Assembly (NCBI RefSeq): GCF_021731785.1
Contig: NZ_JAKFWS010000012.1
Location: 62,001 to 126,000 of the forward strand
Direction: 5' to 3'
Length of the DNA stretch: 64,000 nt
Source: Methylocystis sp.
GTDB lineage: Bacteria; Pseudomonadota; Alphaproteobacteria; Rhizobiales; Beijerinckiaceae
The notes below the pieces were generated by a model. It saw only the letters and a list, made by a program, of their open reading frames with translations. It searched no databases and was not told the DNA's origin. Positions 1 through 7,864 of the stretch are shown here, piece by piece; within the stretch, counting starts at the first letter, position 1, and each line of letters starts with the position of its first letter. The position numbers and the translations under genes were made by a program.

Positions 1-1
1 C

Positions 2-460
2 GGCTTCGCCGCCGCCAACGCCCTGCTCGGCGGCGACGCCGATCTCCTGCACCTCGATTCGACGCGACCCGAGCGGTTGCGAGTGCGCGCGCTTAAAGAT
101 GATATCGCGCGGGTTCTGCGCATGCGCCTCGCCAATCCGCGATGGTTGCAGGGCCAGATGCGGCACGGCCACCGCGGCGCCGGCGAGATTGCAGAGTCGA
201 TCGACAATCTCTATGCCTTCGCCGCGACAAGCGGCCTCATCAGCGAGGCGCAATTCGACCTCGCTTTTGACGCCACCTTGGGCGATGATGCCACACGCGA
301 TTTTCTTGCCGCAGAGAATCCCCGCGCGCTGGAGGCGGTGGCGCGCGCTTTTAGCGAGGCGCTCGCGCGCGGCTTATGGAAGACGCAGCGCAACAGCGTG
401 CGCGACGCCTTAAGCGATATTGAGCGCCAAGAGGGAGGGCGTCTTGCAGACAGGGCCTGA
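2..460 (+). CDS. cobN: Cobaltochelatase subunit CobN, C-terminal part (truncated by window start)
   Basis: The open frame enters from the left edge and ends in TGA at 460, so only about the last 150 residues of a family that is normally well over 1000 residues are present. The visible part has the characteristic CobN tail: a GGFAAAN segment, NPRWLQGQMRHGHRGAGEIA, then YAFAATSG and a terminal GLWKTQRNSV. CobN is the large subunit of the aerobic, ATP-dependent cobaltochelatase that inserts Co(2+) into hydrogenobyrinic acid a,c-diamide, working with CobS and CobT, which are not in the window. It heads the visible cobalamin operon and its end overlaps the region where cobG starts. Assignment is firm; the true start lies outside the window. 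Confidence 0.93.
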   Translation, partial: GFAAANALLGGDADLLHLDSTRPERLRVRALKDDIARVLRMRLANPRWLQGQMRHGHRGAGEIAESIDNLYAFAATSGLISEAQFDLAFDATLGDDATRDFLAAENPRALEAVARAFSEALARGLWKTQRNSVRDALSDIERQEGGRLADRA

Positions 461-1724
461 AATCAAAGGCTGGTGTCCAGGCGCCTTTGCGCCGATGCCG
501 AGCGGCGACGGCCTGCTGATCCGCGCCAAGGCGGTCGGCTCTCGCCTGACCGAGGCGCAGGCGCGCGAGATCGCATGCATCGCGGATAGCTGCGGCAACG
601 GCCTTATCGACCTTTCGCAGCGCGCGCAACTGCAGCTACGCGGGATCAGCGAGTCGACGATCGCCCAAGCTCTGCAAAGGCTCGATGCGATCGGCATGCT
701 CGCGCCGAATGTCGATGCGGAACGCGTCACGAATGTCATTGCGTCGCCGCTCGCCGGACTGGCGCCCGGCGCTTTCGACGCCAACGCCATGGCGGCGGAA
801 CTCGCCATCGAGCTGCAGCGAGACGCGACGCTGCGCGCGCTGCCGCCGAAATTTTTGTTCCTGCTCGATGATGGCGGCCCACTGTCGCTCGCCGAGGTCG
901 AAGCCGACATCCGCATCGAAGCGGCTGCGAAGCGAGGGATCGCGATCCGTATCGCCGGCGTCCCCGATCGCGCCGTGTTCGTCGCCGCCAGCGGAACGCT
1001 CGACGCTGCGCTGCGTTTGGCGCGCGCCTTCGTGGAGCTGCGCGACCATCATGCAAGTAGCTTCAGGCGCGTCCGCACGCTGGTCGAGGCGCTCGGGGCC
1101 GACGCGCTGCCCCGCTCGGCCGGACTCGTGATGCGCGACTGCAAGGAAGCGCGCGCGCCTGCGCGATGGGCGCATGTTTTTGGCGCGCAACGCTGCGGCG
1201 CCGTCGCTTTCGCCGGCGTCGGCGCGCCTTTCGGCCGCTGGCGCGCAGACGAACTCGCGGCGGTCGCCGATCTTGCGGCGAGCGAGGGAACAGGCGAACT
1301 GCGCCTCACGCCATGGCGCGCCTTGCTGATCGTCACACGCAATGAAGCCGCAGCGCGACGCATCGTCTCGCGCGCAGACGACCATGACCTCATCACCTCG
1401 GCTGACGACCAGCGCCTCGCGGTCATCGCCTGTCCCGGCGCGCCGGAATGTCCCCAGGCGGTCGCCGAAACCCGCGCGCATGTCATGGATCTGGCGCCGC
1501 TTGCGCAAAAGATCGTCGGCGCTGACGGCGTCGGCCTGCATCTTTCCGGCTGCGCCAAAGGCTGCGCCCGGCAGAGCGCCTCGCCTGTCACGCTGCTTGC
1601 CAGCGCAGAGGGTTTCGATCTCATCGAAAATGGCGGCGCCGACTGCGCGCCGCGTTTCCGATCGCTCTCGTTCGAAGCCGTGATGCGCGAACTTTCCGTA
1701 CGCGCAGCCAGAAGGCCGCAATGA
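444..1724 (+). CDS. cobG: Precorrin-3B synthase CobG
   Basis: CobG is the oxygen-dependent monooxygenase of the aerobic B12 pathway that turns precorrin-3A into precorrin-3B. It belongs to the nitrite/sulfite reductase-like family; the protein opens with GWCPGAFAPMPSGDGLL and has two half-domains. Cysteines expected to hold the 4Fe-4S centre are visible as CPGAPEC (C330, C336) and CAKGC (C370, C374). No ATG is available near the front. I choose TTG at 444 because GAGGGAGG lies at 431-438, correctly spaced before it; TTG at 420 would add eight residues but lacks a ribosome binding site. The frame overlaps the end of cobN, and its stop overlaps the cobH start (ATGA). The presence of CobG marks the aerobic route. 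Confidence 0.92.
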   Translation: MQTGPEIKGWCPGAFAPMPSGDGLLIRAKAVGSRLTEAQAREIACIADSCGNGLIDLSQRAQLQLRGISESTIAQALQRLDAIGMLAPNVDAERVTNVIASPLAGLAPGAFDANAMAAELAIELQRDATLRALPPKFLFLLDDGGPLSLAEVEADIRIEAAAKRGIAIRIAGVPDRAVFVAASGTLDAALRLARAFVELRDHHASSFRRVRTLVEALGADALPRSAGLVMRDCKEARAPARWAHVFGAQRCGAVAFAGVGAPFGRWRADELAAVADLAASEGTGELRLTPWRALLIVTRNEAAARRIVSRADDHDLITSADDQRLAVIACPGAPECPQAVAETRAHVMDLAPLAQKIVGADGVGLHLSGCAKGCARQSASPVTLLASAEGFDLIENGGADCAPRFRSLSFEAVMRELSVRAARRPQ

Positions 1725-2353
1725 ACGCTCGTTTCGACTACATCCACGAGGGCGCACAGATTTATGCGCGCTCTTTTGCGACGATTCGCGCCGAGTCGAA
1801 TCTGTCGCGATTCACGCCCGAGCAGGAAATGATCGCCGTGCGCATGATCCACGCCTGCGGCATGGTGGAGCTTGCCGACGACATCGAGTTCTCGCCCGAT
1901 TTCGTGGCGGCGGCGCGCGACGCGCTGCGGAACGGCGCGCCTATTTTGTGCGACTCCAACATGGTCGCGCACGGCGTGACGCGTTCGCGCCTGCCCGCGG
2001 ATAATCAGGTCGTCTGCACGCTGCTCGAACCGCACGTGCCGGCGCTCGCCGCCGAAATCGGCAACACGCGCAGCGCCGCGGCGCTGGAGCTGTGGCGCAA
2101 TCGGCTTGAAGGCGCGGTGGTCGCCATCGGCAATGCGCCGACGGCGCTTTTCCGCCTTCTGGAAATGATCGACGAAGGCGCGCCGCCGCCGGCGGCGATC
2201 ATCGGCATGCCGGTCGGTTTCGTCGGCGCGGCGGAATCGAAGGAAGCGCTGCGCCAAGACGCCCGCATTCCCTTCGTCATCGTCAAGGGGCGCAAGGGCG
2301 GCAGCGCGATGGCCGCCGCCGCGATCAATGCGCTTGCGAGCGAAAAGGAATGA
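1721..2353 (+). CDS. cobH: Precorrin-8X methylmutase CobH
   Basis: CobH moves the C11 methyl group of precorrin-8X to C12, giving hydrogenobyrinic acid. The 210-residue protein has the usual family length and motifs: an N-terminal YIHEGAQIYARSFATIRAES, MIHACGMVE holding the active-site histidine region, PILCDSNMVAHGVTR, and a C-terminal segment GMPVGFVGAAESKEAL followed by a glycine-rich KGRKGGSAMAAAAINAL. The ATG at 1721 overlaps the cobG stop as ATGA, so translation is probably coupled. The stop at 2353 overlaps the next gene in the same way. I see nothing abnormal in it. Confidence 0.95.
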   Translation: MNARFDYIHEGAQIYARSFATIRAESNLSRFTPEQEMIAVRMIHACGMVELADDIEFSPDFVAAARDALRNGAPILCDSNMVAHGVTRSRLPADNQVVCTLLEPHVPALAAEIGNTRSAAALELWRNRLEGAVVAIGNAPTALFRLLEMIDEGAPPPAAIIGMPVGFVGAAESKEALRQDARIPFVIVKGRKGGSAMAAAAINALASEKE

Positions 2354-3114
2354 ACGCGCTCGCGTCGACATCGCGTGAAGGGGTCGCGGCGCTCGGGGCG
2401 CTGATCGGAGTCGGTCTCGGCCCCGGCGATCCGGAGCTTGTGACCGTCAAGGCCGCGCGCCTCATCGGCACCGCCAAAGTCGTCGCCTTTTTCGCCAAGC
2501 GCGGACGCGAAAGCCACGCGCGCGCGATCGCCGCGCCCTATCTCGCGCCGGGGTGCCAAGAGATTGCGCTGCTCTATCCGGTGACGACGGAGATTCCTTT
2601 CGATCAGCCGGAATATGTCTCGTCGCTTCAGCGCTTCTATGAAGATTGCGTGATGCGCATTCGGGCCGAGCTTGAAGCCGGTCGCGACGTAACGCTGCTC
2701 TGCGAAGGCGATCCGCTGCTCTACGGCTCCTTCATGCATATGTTCGCGCGGCTTGACGCGCGCTTTCGTATCGAGATTTGCGCTGGCGTGTCTGGCATGT
2801 CGGGATGTTTCGCCGCGGCGCGCCAGCCGATGGCCTGGGGCGACGACATTCTCACCGTTCTGCCGGCGACGCTCGACGAAGACAGACTTGCGTCCCGCCT
2901 CGCCGAAACCGACGCCGCGGTGGTGATGAAGCTTGGCGGCAATTTCGCCAAGCTGCGTCGCGCCATGACTCGCGCCGGCGTCATCGATCGCGCAATCTAT
3001 GTCGAACGCGGCGCGATGCCGGGCGAGAAGATCATGCGCTTCGTCGACAAGCGCGACGACGAAGCGCCCTATTTCTCGATGGCGCTGGTGCCCGGGCGAG
3101 GCCGGCGCCCTTGA
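2350..3114 (+). CDS. cobI: Precorrin-2 C20-methyltransferase CobI
   Basis: CobI is a SAM-dependent class III methyltransferase that methylates precorrin-2 at C20 to give precorrin-3A. The 254-residue product starts with the family glycine loop GVGLGPGDPELVTVKAARLI, has CEGDPLLYGSF (the GDP-type SAM loop) and the C-terminal VYVERG-like stretch IYVERGAMPGEKIM. Size is typical. It is coupled to cobH upstream by ATGA and to cobJ downstream by TTGA at 3111-3114. Together with CobJ, CobL and CobM it supplies four of the methyltransferases of the pathway. Confidence 0.94.
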   Translation: MNALASTSREGVAALGALIGVGLGPGDPELVTVKAARLIGTAKVVAFFAKRGRESHARAIAAPYLAPGCQEIALLYPVTTEIPFDQPEYVSSLQRFYEDCVMRIRAELEAGRDVTLLCEGDPLLYGSFMHMFARLDARFRIEICAGVSGMSGCFAAARQPMAWGDDILTVLPATLDEDRLASRLAETDAAVVMKLGGNFAKLRRAMTRAGVIDRAIYVERGAMPGEKIMRFVDKRDDEAPYFSMALVPGRGRRP

Positions 3115-3863
3115 GCGGCGCGCTTTACATTGTCGGCTTGGGTCCGGCCGGCGCGCGCTGGTTGACTCACGAGGCGCAGGCGGCGCTCGACGAGGCGCAG
3201 GATATTATCGGCTATGCGCCCTACGTCGCGCGCGTGCCGGAGCGCGCAGGGCAGACGCGACTTGCAAGCGACAACCGCGTCGAAATTGATCGTGCCCAAG
3301 AGGCGCTGGCGCGCGCCGCGCAGGGCCGCCGCGTGGCCGTCGTTTCTGGCGGCGACCCCGGCGTCTTCGCGATGGCGGCGGCGGTGTTCGAAGCAGTCGA
3401 TGGCGGACCGCGCCAATGGCGCGATCTCGACATTCACGTAATTCCCGGCGTGTCGGCGATGCAGGCGGCGGCGGCGCGGCTCGGCGCCCCGCTCGGCCAT
3501 GACTTTTGCGCGATCTCGCTGTCCGACAATCTCAAGCCGTGGGAAGTCATCGCCAAGCGGCTCGAACATGCGGCGCAGGGCGATTTCGTCATCGCGCTTT
3601 ACAATCCGGCGTCGCGCGCGCGGCCGACCCGCATCACTGACGCCTTCGCGCTGCTGCGTCGTCATCTTCCCGGCGAGACTTTTGTCGGTCTCGCAAAATC
3701 CGTCGGCCGCGAAAATGAGGAAATCATCCTGACGCGGCTCGACGAAGCCGAGGGCGACAAGGTCGACATGTCGACGCTCGTCGTCATCGGCGCCAGCGGC
3801 ACGCGCCGCATTGCCCGCGAGGGCGCGCGCGACTGGGTCTATACGTCGCGGAAAGCGACATGA
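3111..3863 (+). CDS. cobJ: Precorrin-3B C17-methyltransferase CobJ
   Basis: CobJ methylates precorrin-3B at C17 and contracts the ring to precorrin-4. The product begins LYIVGLGPAGARWLT, followed by IGYAPYVARV, VVSGGDPGVFAMA, VIPGVSAMQAAAARLGAPLGH and ALYNPASRARP, all hallmarks of the family. The open frame runs back to 2778, but that extension lies inside cobI and shows no family similarity. The start is TTG at 3111, overlapping the cobI TGA. That gives 250 residues, the normal size. The gene following directly is cobL; cobK, which often sits here in other alphaproteobacteria, is missing. Confidence 0.92.
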   Translation: MSGALYIVGLGPAGARWLTHEAQAALDEAQDIIGYAPYVARVPERAGQTRLASDNRVEIDRAQEALARAAQGRRVAVVSGGDPGVFAMAAAVFEAVDGGPRQWRDLDIHVIPGVSAMQAAAARLGAPLGHDFCAISLSDNLKPWEVIAKRLEHAAQGDFVIALYNPASRARPTRITDAFALLRRHLPGETFVGLAKSVGRENEEIILTRLDEAEGDKVDMSTLVVIGASGTRRIAREGARDWVYTSRKAT

Positions 3864-5062
3864 GCGCGCCGTGGCTGTCGCTGATCGGGCTGGGCGAAGA
3901 CGGCGCCGACGCGCTGACGCCGGCGGCGCGCGCGCTCGTCGCCCAGGCCTCGTTGATCGTCGGCGGCGCCCGCCATCTCGCGATGATCGAAGCGCCCGCC
4001 GAGCGCCTGCAGTGGCCCTCGCCGCTGACCGACGCCATCCCGCGCATCCTTGCGCAGCGCGGCAGACCGACGGTCGTTCTCGCCTCGGGCGATCCTTTTT
4101 TCTACGGCGTCGGCAATCTCATCGGACGCCATGTCGCACGCGACGAGATTTTCTGCGTTCCGGCGCCATCGGCGTTTTCGCTCGCCGCCGCGCGGCTCAA
4201 ATGGAGCCAGCAGGATTGCGCTCTGCTTTCGTTGCACGGCCGCGCGTTTGAGCGGGTGACGCCGCATTTGCAGCCGCGCGCACGAATTATCGCGCTCTCC
4301 TGGGACGAGTCGACGCCTGCGCGCCTTGCCCGCCATCTCGTCGAGCGCGGCATGGGCGGATCGCGCCTCTATGTGCTCGAGCGGCTCGGCGGCGCGGAGG
4401 AGCGGGTGCGCGACGCGCGCGCCGACGCATTCGCGCTCAATGACATTGCGCCGCTCAACACGGTCGCCCTTGAAGTGGAAGCCGACGGAGACGCGGCGGT
4501 CATTCCGCTTGCGCCGGGCTTGCCCGACGATTGGTTCGAGCATGACGGGCAGCTCACCAAGCGCGACATCCGCGCCGTGACGCTCTCGGCGCTCGCGCCG
4601 CGCAAAGGCGAAGTGCTGTGGGACATCGGCGCCGGCGCGGGCTCCATCGCCATCGAATGGATGTTGAGCGATATCTCATGCCGCGCCATCGCCATCGAGC
4701 GCGACGCCGCTCGCGCCGCGCGCATTACGCGCAACGCGCTGTCACTCGGCGTTCCGGATCTCAGCGTCGTCATTGGCGAAGCGCCGCAGGCGCTCGCCGA
4801 ACTCGAGACGCCGCAGGCGATCTTCATCGGCGGCGGCGGCGACGAAGCGACGCTCGCCGCAGCCTGGAGTGCCCTGCCCCGTTTTGGGCGCATCGTCGTC
4901 AACGCCGTGACGATCGAGACGCAAGCGCTCCTCACCGACGCTTATCGCGAGAAAGGCGGCGAGTTGTTGCATCTGCAGTTTGCGCATGGGCGTCCGATCG
5001 GCCGCTTTCATGCGCTCGATCCGGCAATGGCGGTGACGCAATGGCGAGCGACAAAAAGATGA
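3860..5062 (+). CDS. cobL: Precorrin-6Y C5,15-methyltransferase (decarboxylating) CobL
   Basis: CobL is a natural fusion of CbiE-like and CbiT-like domains. It methylates C5 and C15 of dihydro-precorrin-6 and removes the acetate carboxyl at C12, giving precorrin-8X. Residues about 1-200 form the CbiE part (SLIGLGEDGADALTPAA, VVLASGDPFFYGVG). Residues about 220-400 form the CbiT part, with the SAM-binding loop LWDIGAGAGSIAIEWM and FIGGGGDEATLAAAW. The 400-residue length is normal for the fusion. ATGA overlaps join it to cobJ before and cobE after. Confidence 0.94.
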   Translation: MSAPWLSLIGLGEDGADALTPAARALVAQASLIVGGARHLAMIEAPAERLQWPSPLTDAIPRILAQRGRPTVVLASGDPFFYGVGNLIGRHVARDEIFCVPAPSAFSLAAARLKWSQQDCALLSLHGRAFERVTPHLQPRARIIALSWDESTPARLARHLVERGMGGSRLYVLERLGGAEERVRDARADAFALNDIAPLNTVALEVEADGDAAVIPLAPGLPDDWFEHDGQLTKRDIRAVTLSALAPRKGEVLWDIGAGAGSIAIEWMLSDISCRAIAIERDAARAARITRNALSLGVPDLSVVIGEAPQALAELETPQAIFIGGGGDEATLAAAWSALPRFGRIVVNAVTIETQALLTDAYREKGGELLHLQFAHGRPIGRFHALDPAMAVTQWRATKR

Positions 5063-5457
5063 ACGCGACATATGCCTTCGGGCTGGGCGCAAGACGCGGC
5101 GTCGCCGCGAATGATATTGTCGAACTCGTGCGCCGCGTCGCGATGACGTATGGCGTCGATCTCAGCGATGCGAGGCTTTGCGCGCTCGAAAGCAAGGCCG
5201 GGGAAGCCGGGCTGCACGAGGCCGCGCGCGAACTTGGGCTTGAACTCGTCTTTCTGCCGCTCGCCGAGTTGCGCGCCCGCAAGGCGACTGCGGCAACGCA
5301 TTCGCCGCGCGTGCAGGCGATGTTCGGCGTCGGCAGCGTCGCCGAAGCCGCCGCGCTCGTCGGCGCCGGCGTGAACAGCCGTCTTGTCGCGCCGCGCATC
5401 ACGACGCCGTTCGCCGCCTGCGCCCTGGCGAAACGCGGCGAAGAGGAAAGTTCATGA
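5059..5457 (+). CDS. cobE: Cobalamin biosynthesis protein CobE (CbiG C-terminal-like)
   Basis: This 132-residue protein matches the CobE/CbiG C-terminal domain: [19 protein letters not shown] near the start, a [25 protein letters not shown] middle, and [15 protein letters not shown] near the end. CobE is needed for aerobic B12 synthesis; its exact biochemical step is not settled. The open frame extends far upstream inside cobL, but ATG at 5059 gives the 4-base ATGA overlap with the cobL stop that this operon uses throughout. An ATG at 5041 would add six residues. Its stop overlaps the cobM start. Confidence 0.85.
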   Translation: MNATYAFGLGARRGVAANDIVELVRRVAMTYGVDLSDARLCALESKAGEAGLHEAARELGLELVFLPLAELRARKATAATHSPRVQAMFGVGSVAEAAALVGAGVNSRLVAPRITTPFAACALAKRGEEESS

Positions 5458-6218
5458 CCGTGCATTTTATCGGCGCCGGTCCCGGCGCCGCCGATCTGCT
5501 CACTCTGCGCGGGCGCGATCTCATCGCGCGAAGTCCGGTGTGCCTTTACGCCGGCTCGCTGGTGCCTACCGGCGTGCTGGCGCATTGTCCACCGGACGCG
5601 CGCATTGTCGACACGGCGCCGCTGTCGCTCGACGATATCATCGCTGAGATGCAACAGGCGCATGGCGCCGGTCTCGACTTAGCGCGGCTGCATTCCGGCG
5701 ATCTTTCGATCTGGAGCGCGGTCGGAGAGCAGATGCGCCGCCTCGACGCGCTCGACATTCCTTATACGATGACGCCCGGCGTCCCGGCCTTCGCGGCGGC
5801 GAGCGCGGCGTTGAAGCGCGAACTCACTTTGCCGGAAGTCGCGCAATCGCTGGTGCTGACCCGCACCTCGGGACGCGCCTCGTCAATGCCCGAGCGCGAA
5901 AGACTTGCGACATTCGCGCAGTCGGGCGCGACGCTCGCGATCCATCTCTCCATTCATGCGCTCGCGCGGGTCGTCGAAGAGCTGACGCCGTTTTACGGCG
6001 GCGGCTGTCCGGTTGCGCTCGTCTATCGCGCCTCCTGGCCCGACGAGCGCATTGTGCGCGGGACGCTCGCCGACATCGAAGCGCGCACAGCCGAGACGCC
6101 GATGGAGCGCACCGCGCTCATTCTCGTCGGACTGGCGCTCGCGAGCGAAGATTTCCGCGAAAGCGCGCTTTACGACGCGGACTATGATCGTCGCTTTCGG
6201 GCGAGAGGCGAAAGGTGA
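5454..6218 (+). CDS. cobM: Precorrin-4 C11-methyltransferase CobM
   Basis: CobM methylates precorrin-4 at C11 to form precorrin-5. The 254-residue protein opens with [22 protein letters not shown] and contains [61 protein letters not shown] and AIHLSIHAL, all typical of CobM/CbiF. The ATG overlaps the cobE stop (ATGA) and GAGGAAAG lies just ahead as ribosome binding site. Downstream it is coupled to cobB through a GTGA overlap. Confidence 0.95.
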   Translation: MTVHFIGAGPGAADLLTLRGRDLIARSPVCLYAGSLVPTGVLAHCPPDARIVDTAPLSLDDIIAEMQQAHGAGLDLARLHSGDLSIWSAVGEQMRRLDALDIPYTMTPGVPAFAAASAALKRELTLPEVAQSLVLTRTSGRASSMPERERLATFAQSGATLAIHLSIHALARVVEELTPFYGGGCPVALVYRASWPDERIVRGTLADIEARTAETPMERTALILVGLALASEDFRESALYDADYDRRFRARGER

Positions 6219-7627
6219 ATACGCCCGGACTGCTGATCGGCGCGGCCCGCTCCTCATCGGGCAAGACGACGCTGACGCTCGGCCTGATGCGCGCGCTAAG
6301 GCGCCGCGGCTTGCGCGTCGCGCCGGTCAAATGCGGACCGGACTATATCGATCCAGCCTTTCACGCGGCGGCGACCGGCCGCGCCGGCGTCAATCTCGAT
6401 TCGTGGGCGATGGATGCTGATGTGATCGCTGGTCTCGCGGCGCGGGCGAGCGCGGGCGCCGACATCGTGATCGCTGAAGGCGCGATGGGGCTCTTCGACG
6501 GCGCGCCCGGCGGGGCGGCGGGAATCGGCGCCAGCGCCGACATCGCCGCCTTGCTCGGCTGGCCGGTCGTACTTGTTCATGACGTTTCCGGCCAAGGTCA
6601 AACGGCGGCGGCGATTGTCCGCGGGATCGCTGGACACGACGCGCGCGTAAAGGTCGCTGGCGTCGTGTTGAATCGCGTCGGCTCGGAGCGCCATCGCAAA
6701 CTCGCCGGCGAGGCGATCGAGGCGCTTGGCATTCGCGTGCTTGGCGCGCTGCCTCGCGACGAGAATATGGCGCTGCCCGAACGCCATCTCGGCCTGATCC
6801 AAGCGGGCGAAACGCCGGAGCTTGATGCGCGTCTCGACGCCCTCGCCGATTTCGTCGAAGCGCATGTGGATGTGGAGGCGATTGTCGCTTGCGCGACTTT
6901 CGCCGCAACAGGCGATGTCATTCCCGACGCTTCGAGCAAGCGAAGCGATCGGGAATCCAGCATGACGCCAGCGGCGCCTGTCGCGGCTCTGGATTCCCGA
7001 TCGCCCGCTTCGCGGGCGTCGGGAATGACAAGCGTCGTGGCGACTCCGCCGCCCGCGCAGCGGATCGCGATCGCGCGCGACGACGCCTTTTCCTTCTTCT
7101 ATCCGCATCTCGCGCAGAACTGGCGCGAGGCGGGGGCGGAACTCTATTTCTTTTCGCCGCTCGCCGATGAGGCGCCGCCCAGCGATTGCGATCTTTGCTG
7201 GCTGCCGGGCGGCTATCCGGAGCTGCACGCCGGCCGGCTGTCGGCGGCGCGAGTCTTCATGAATGGGTTGCGGCGTTTTGCTGACGGACGGTGGGTTCAC
7301 GGCGAGTGCGGCGGCTATATGGTACTCGGCCGCTCGCTGACCGACGCTTCGGGCGAAGAGCATGAAATGGCGGGACTGCTCGAACTGGAAACGAGCTTCG
7401 CCAAGCGCAAGCTCCATCTGGGCTATCGCCACGCCGAATTGGCGGCGGACCACCCCTTAGGAGCGGCCGGCTTGCCCCTTCGCGGGCATGAATTTCACTA
7501 TGCGACGATCCTGCGCGAAGAGGGCGCGCCATTCGCTCTGGCGCGCGACGCCTATAGCGACGACGCGCGCCCCGCCGGTCTGGCGCGCAACGGCGTTTCC
7601 GGCTCTTTTTTCCATCTGATGGCATAA
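6215..7627 (+). CDS. cobB: Cobyrinate/hydrogenobyrinate a,c-diamide synthase CobB, with an in-frame repeat insertion
   Basis: CobB uses ATP and glutamine to amidate the a and c side chains of hydrogenobyrinic acid. The N-terminal CbiA domain carries the P-loop [17 protein letters not shown] and [12 protein letters not shown]; the C-terminal type-3 glutamine amidotransferase domain carries the nucleophile cysteine in [11 protein letters not shown] and ends with RGHEFHY and GSFFHLMA. The start is GTG at 6215, overlapping the cobM stop. Residues about 235-272, in the linker between the two domains, are encoded by a large palindromic repeat (separate entry); the stretch is Ser/Arg/Ala-rich and unlike the family. 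The frame is kept, so the enzyme is probably functional. This is the last gene of the operon. Confidence 0.94.
   Translation: MNTPGLLIGAARSSSGKTTLTLGLMRALRRRGLRVAPVKCGPDYIDPAFHAAATGRAGVNLDSWAMDADVIAGLAARASAGADIVIAEGAMGLFDGAPGGAAGIGASADIAALLGWPVVLVHDVSGQGQTAAAIVRGIAGHDARVKVAGVVLNRVGSERHRKLAGEAIEALGIRVLGALPRDENMALPERHLGLIQAGETPELDARLDALADFVEAHVDVEAIVACATFAATGDVIPDASSKRSDRESSMTPAAPVAALDSRSPASRASGMTSVVATPPPAQRIAIARDDAFSFFYPHLAQNWREAGAELYFFSPLADEAPPSDCDLCWLPGGYPELHAGRLSAARVFMNGLRRFADGRWVHGECGGYMVLGRSLTDASGEEHEMAGLLELETSFAKRKLHLGYRHAELAADHPLGAAGLPLRGHEFHYATILREEGAPFALARDAYSDDARPAGLARNGVSGSFFHLMA
6917..7029. repeat. Palindromic (REP/RPE-like) element inside cobB
   Basis: The outer arms GTCATTCCCGACGC (6917-6930) and GCGTCGGGAATGAC (7016-7029) are perfect reverse complements. 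The inner arms GATCGGGAATCCAG (6947-6960) and CTGGATTCCCGATC (6989-7002) are also perfect reverse complements. Each half folds on itself as well, with small hairpins at TTCGAGCAAGCGAAG and CCCGCTTCGCGGG. The element therefore forms a double hairpin or one long cruciform. It is read through in frame as part of CobB. I saw no second copy in the window and no clear target duplication. Confidence 0.85.
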
Positions 7628-7630
7628 AAA

Positions 7631-7655
7631 GGGCCGCCGGACGAACCAGCGGCCC
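7631..7655. terminator. Hairpin after cobB
   Basis: GGGCCGC (7631-7637) and GCGGCCC (7649-7655) form a 7-bp GC stem four bases after the cobB stop codon. On the plus strand no T-run follows, so it would be an incomplete terminator for the cob operon. On the minus strand it is followed by TTTTT and could act as a second terminator for the gene at 7865-9112. Confidence 0.45.
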
Positions 7656-7792
7656 AAGTCAAGGGAGGAAACGCCCAAGGAGGGCTACGAAGCGAGACAG
7701 CTCTCGCTGCGTTGCGCTGTTATATTGCTGCGCCGCACAAGCGTCAAGATTTTTTTGACACGGAAAAGCTTCAGCCAGGTCGGGCCCGCCGC

Positions 7793-7823
7793 TAAAAAGA
7801 AAACCGCACCGGAGGCGCGGTTT
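7793..7823 (-). terminator. Rho-independent terminator of the L,D-transpeptidase gene
   Basis: Read on the minus strand, AAACCGC and GCGGTTT form a stem around a CGCCTCCG-type loop, followed by TCTTTTT. It begins about 40 bases past the stop codon of the gene ending at 7865 and fits a simple intrinsic terminator. Confidence 0.65.
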
Positions 7824-7864
7824 CAAGTTTGCTCGAACGCATTGAAATTTTAAGCGGATTTGCC

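Noticed and set aside
4618-5058. Upstream extension of the cobE frame
   Set aside because: It lies inside the cobL CbiT domain and its product has no similarity to CobE; the ATGA start at 5059 fits the operon.
6917-7029. cobB as a pseudogene broken by a repeat insertion
   Set aside because: The frame is intact on both sides and all catalytic motifs are present, so the gene is probably functional.
7628-7864. A cobalamin riboswitch in the gap after cobB
   Set aside because: The gap holds two simple hairpins but no B12-box-like conserved segment; the operon's own leader lies outside the window.
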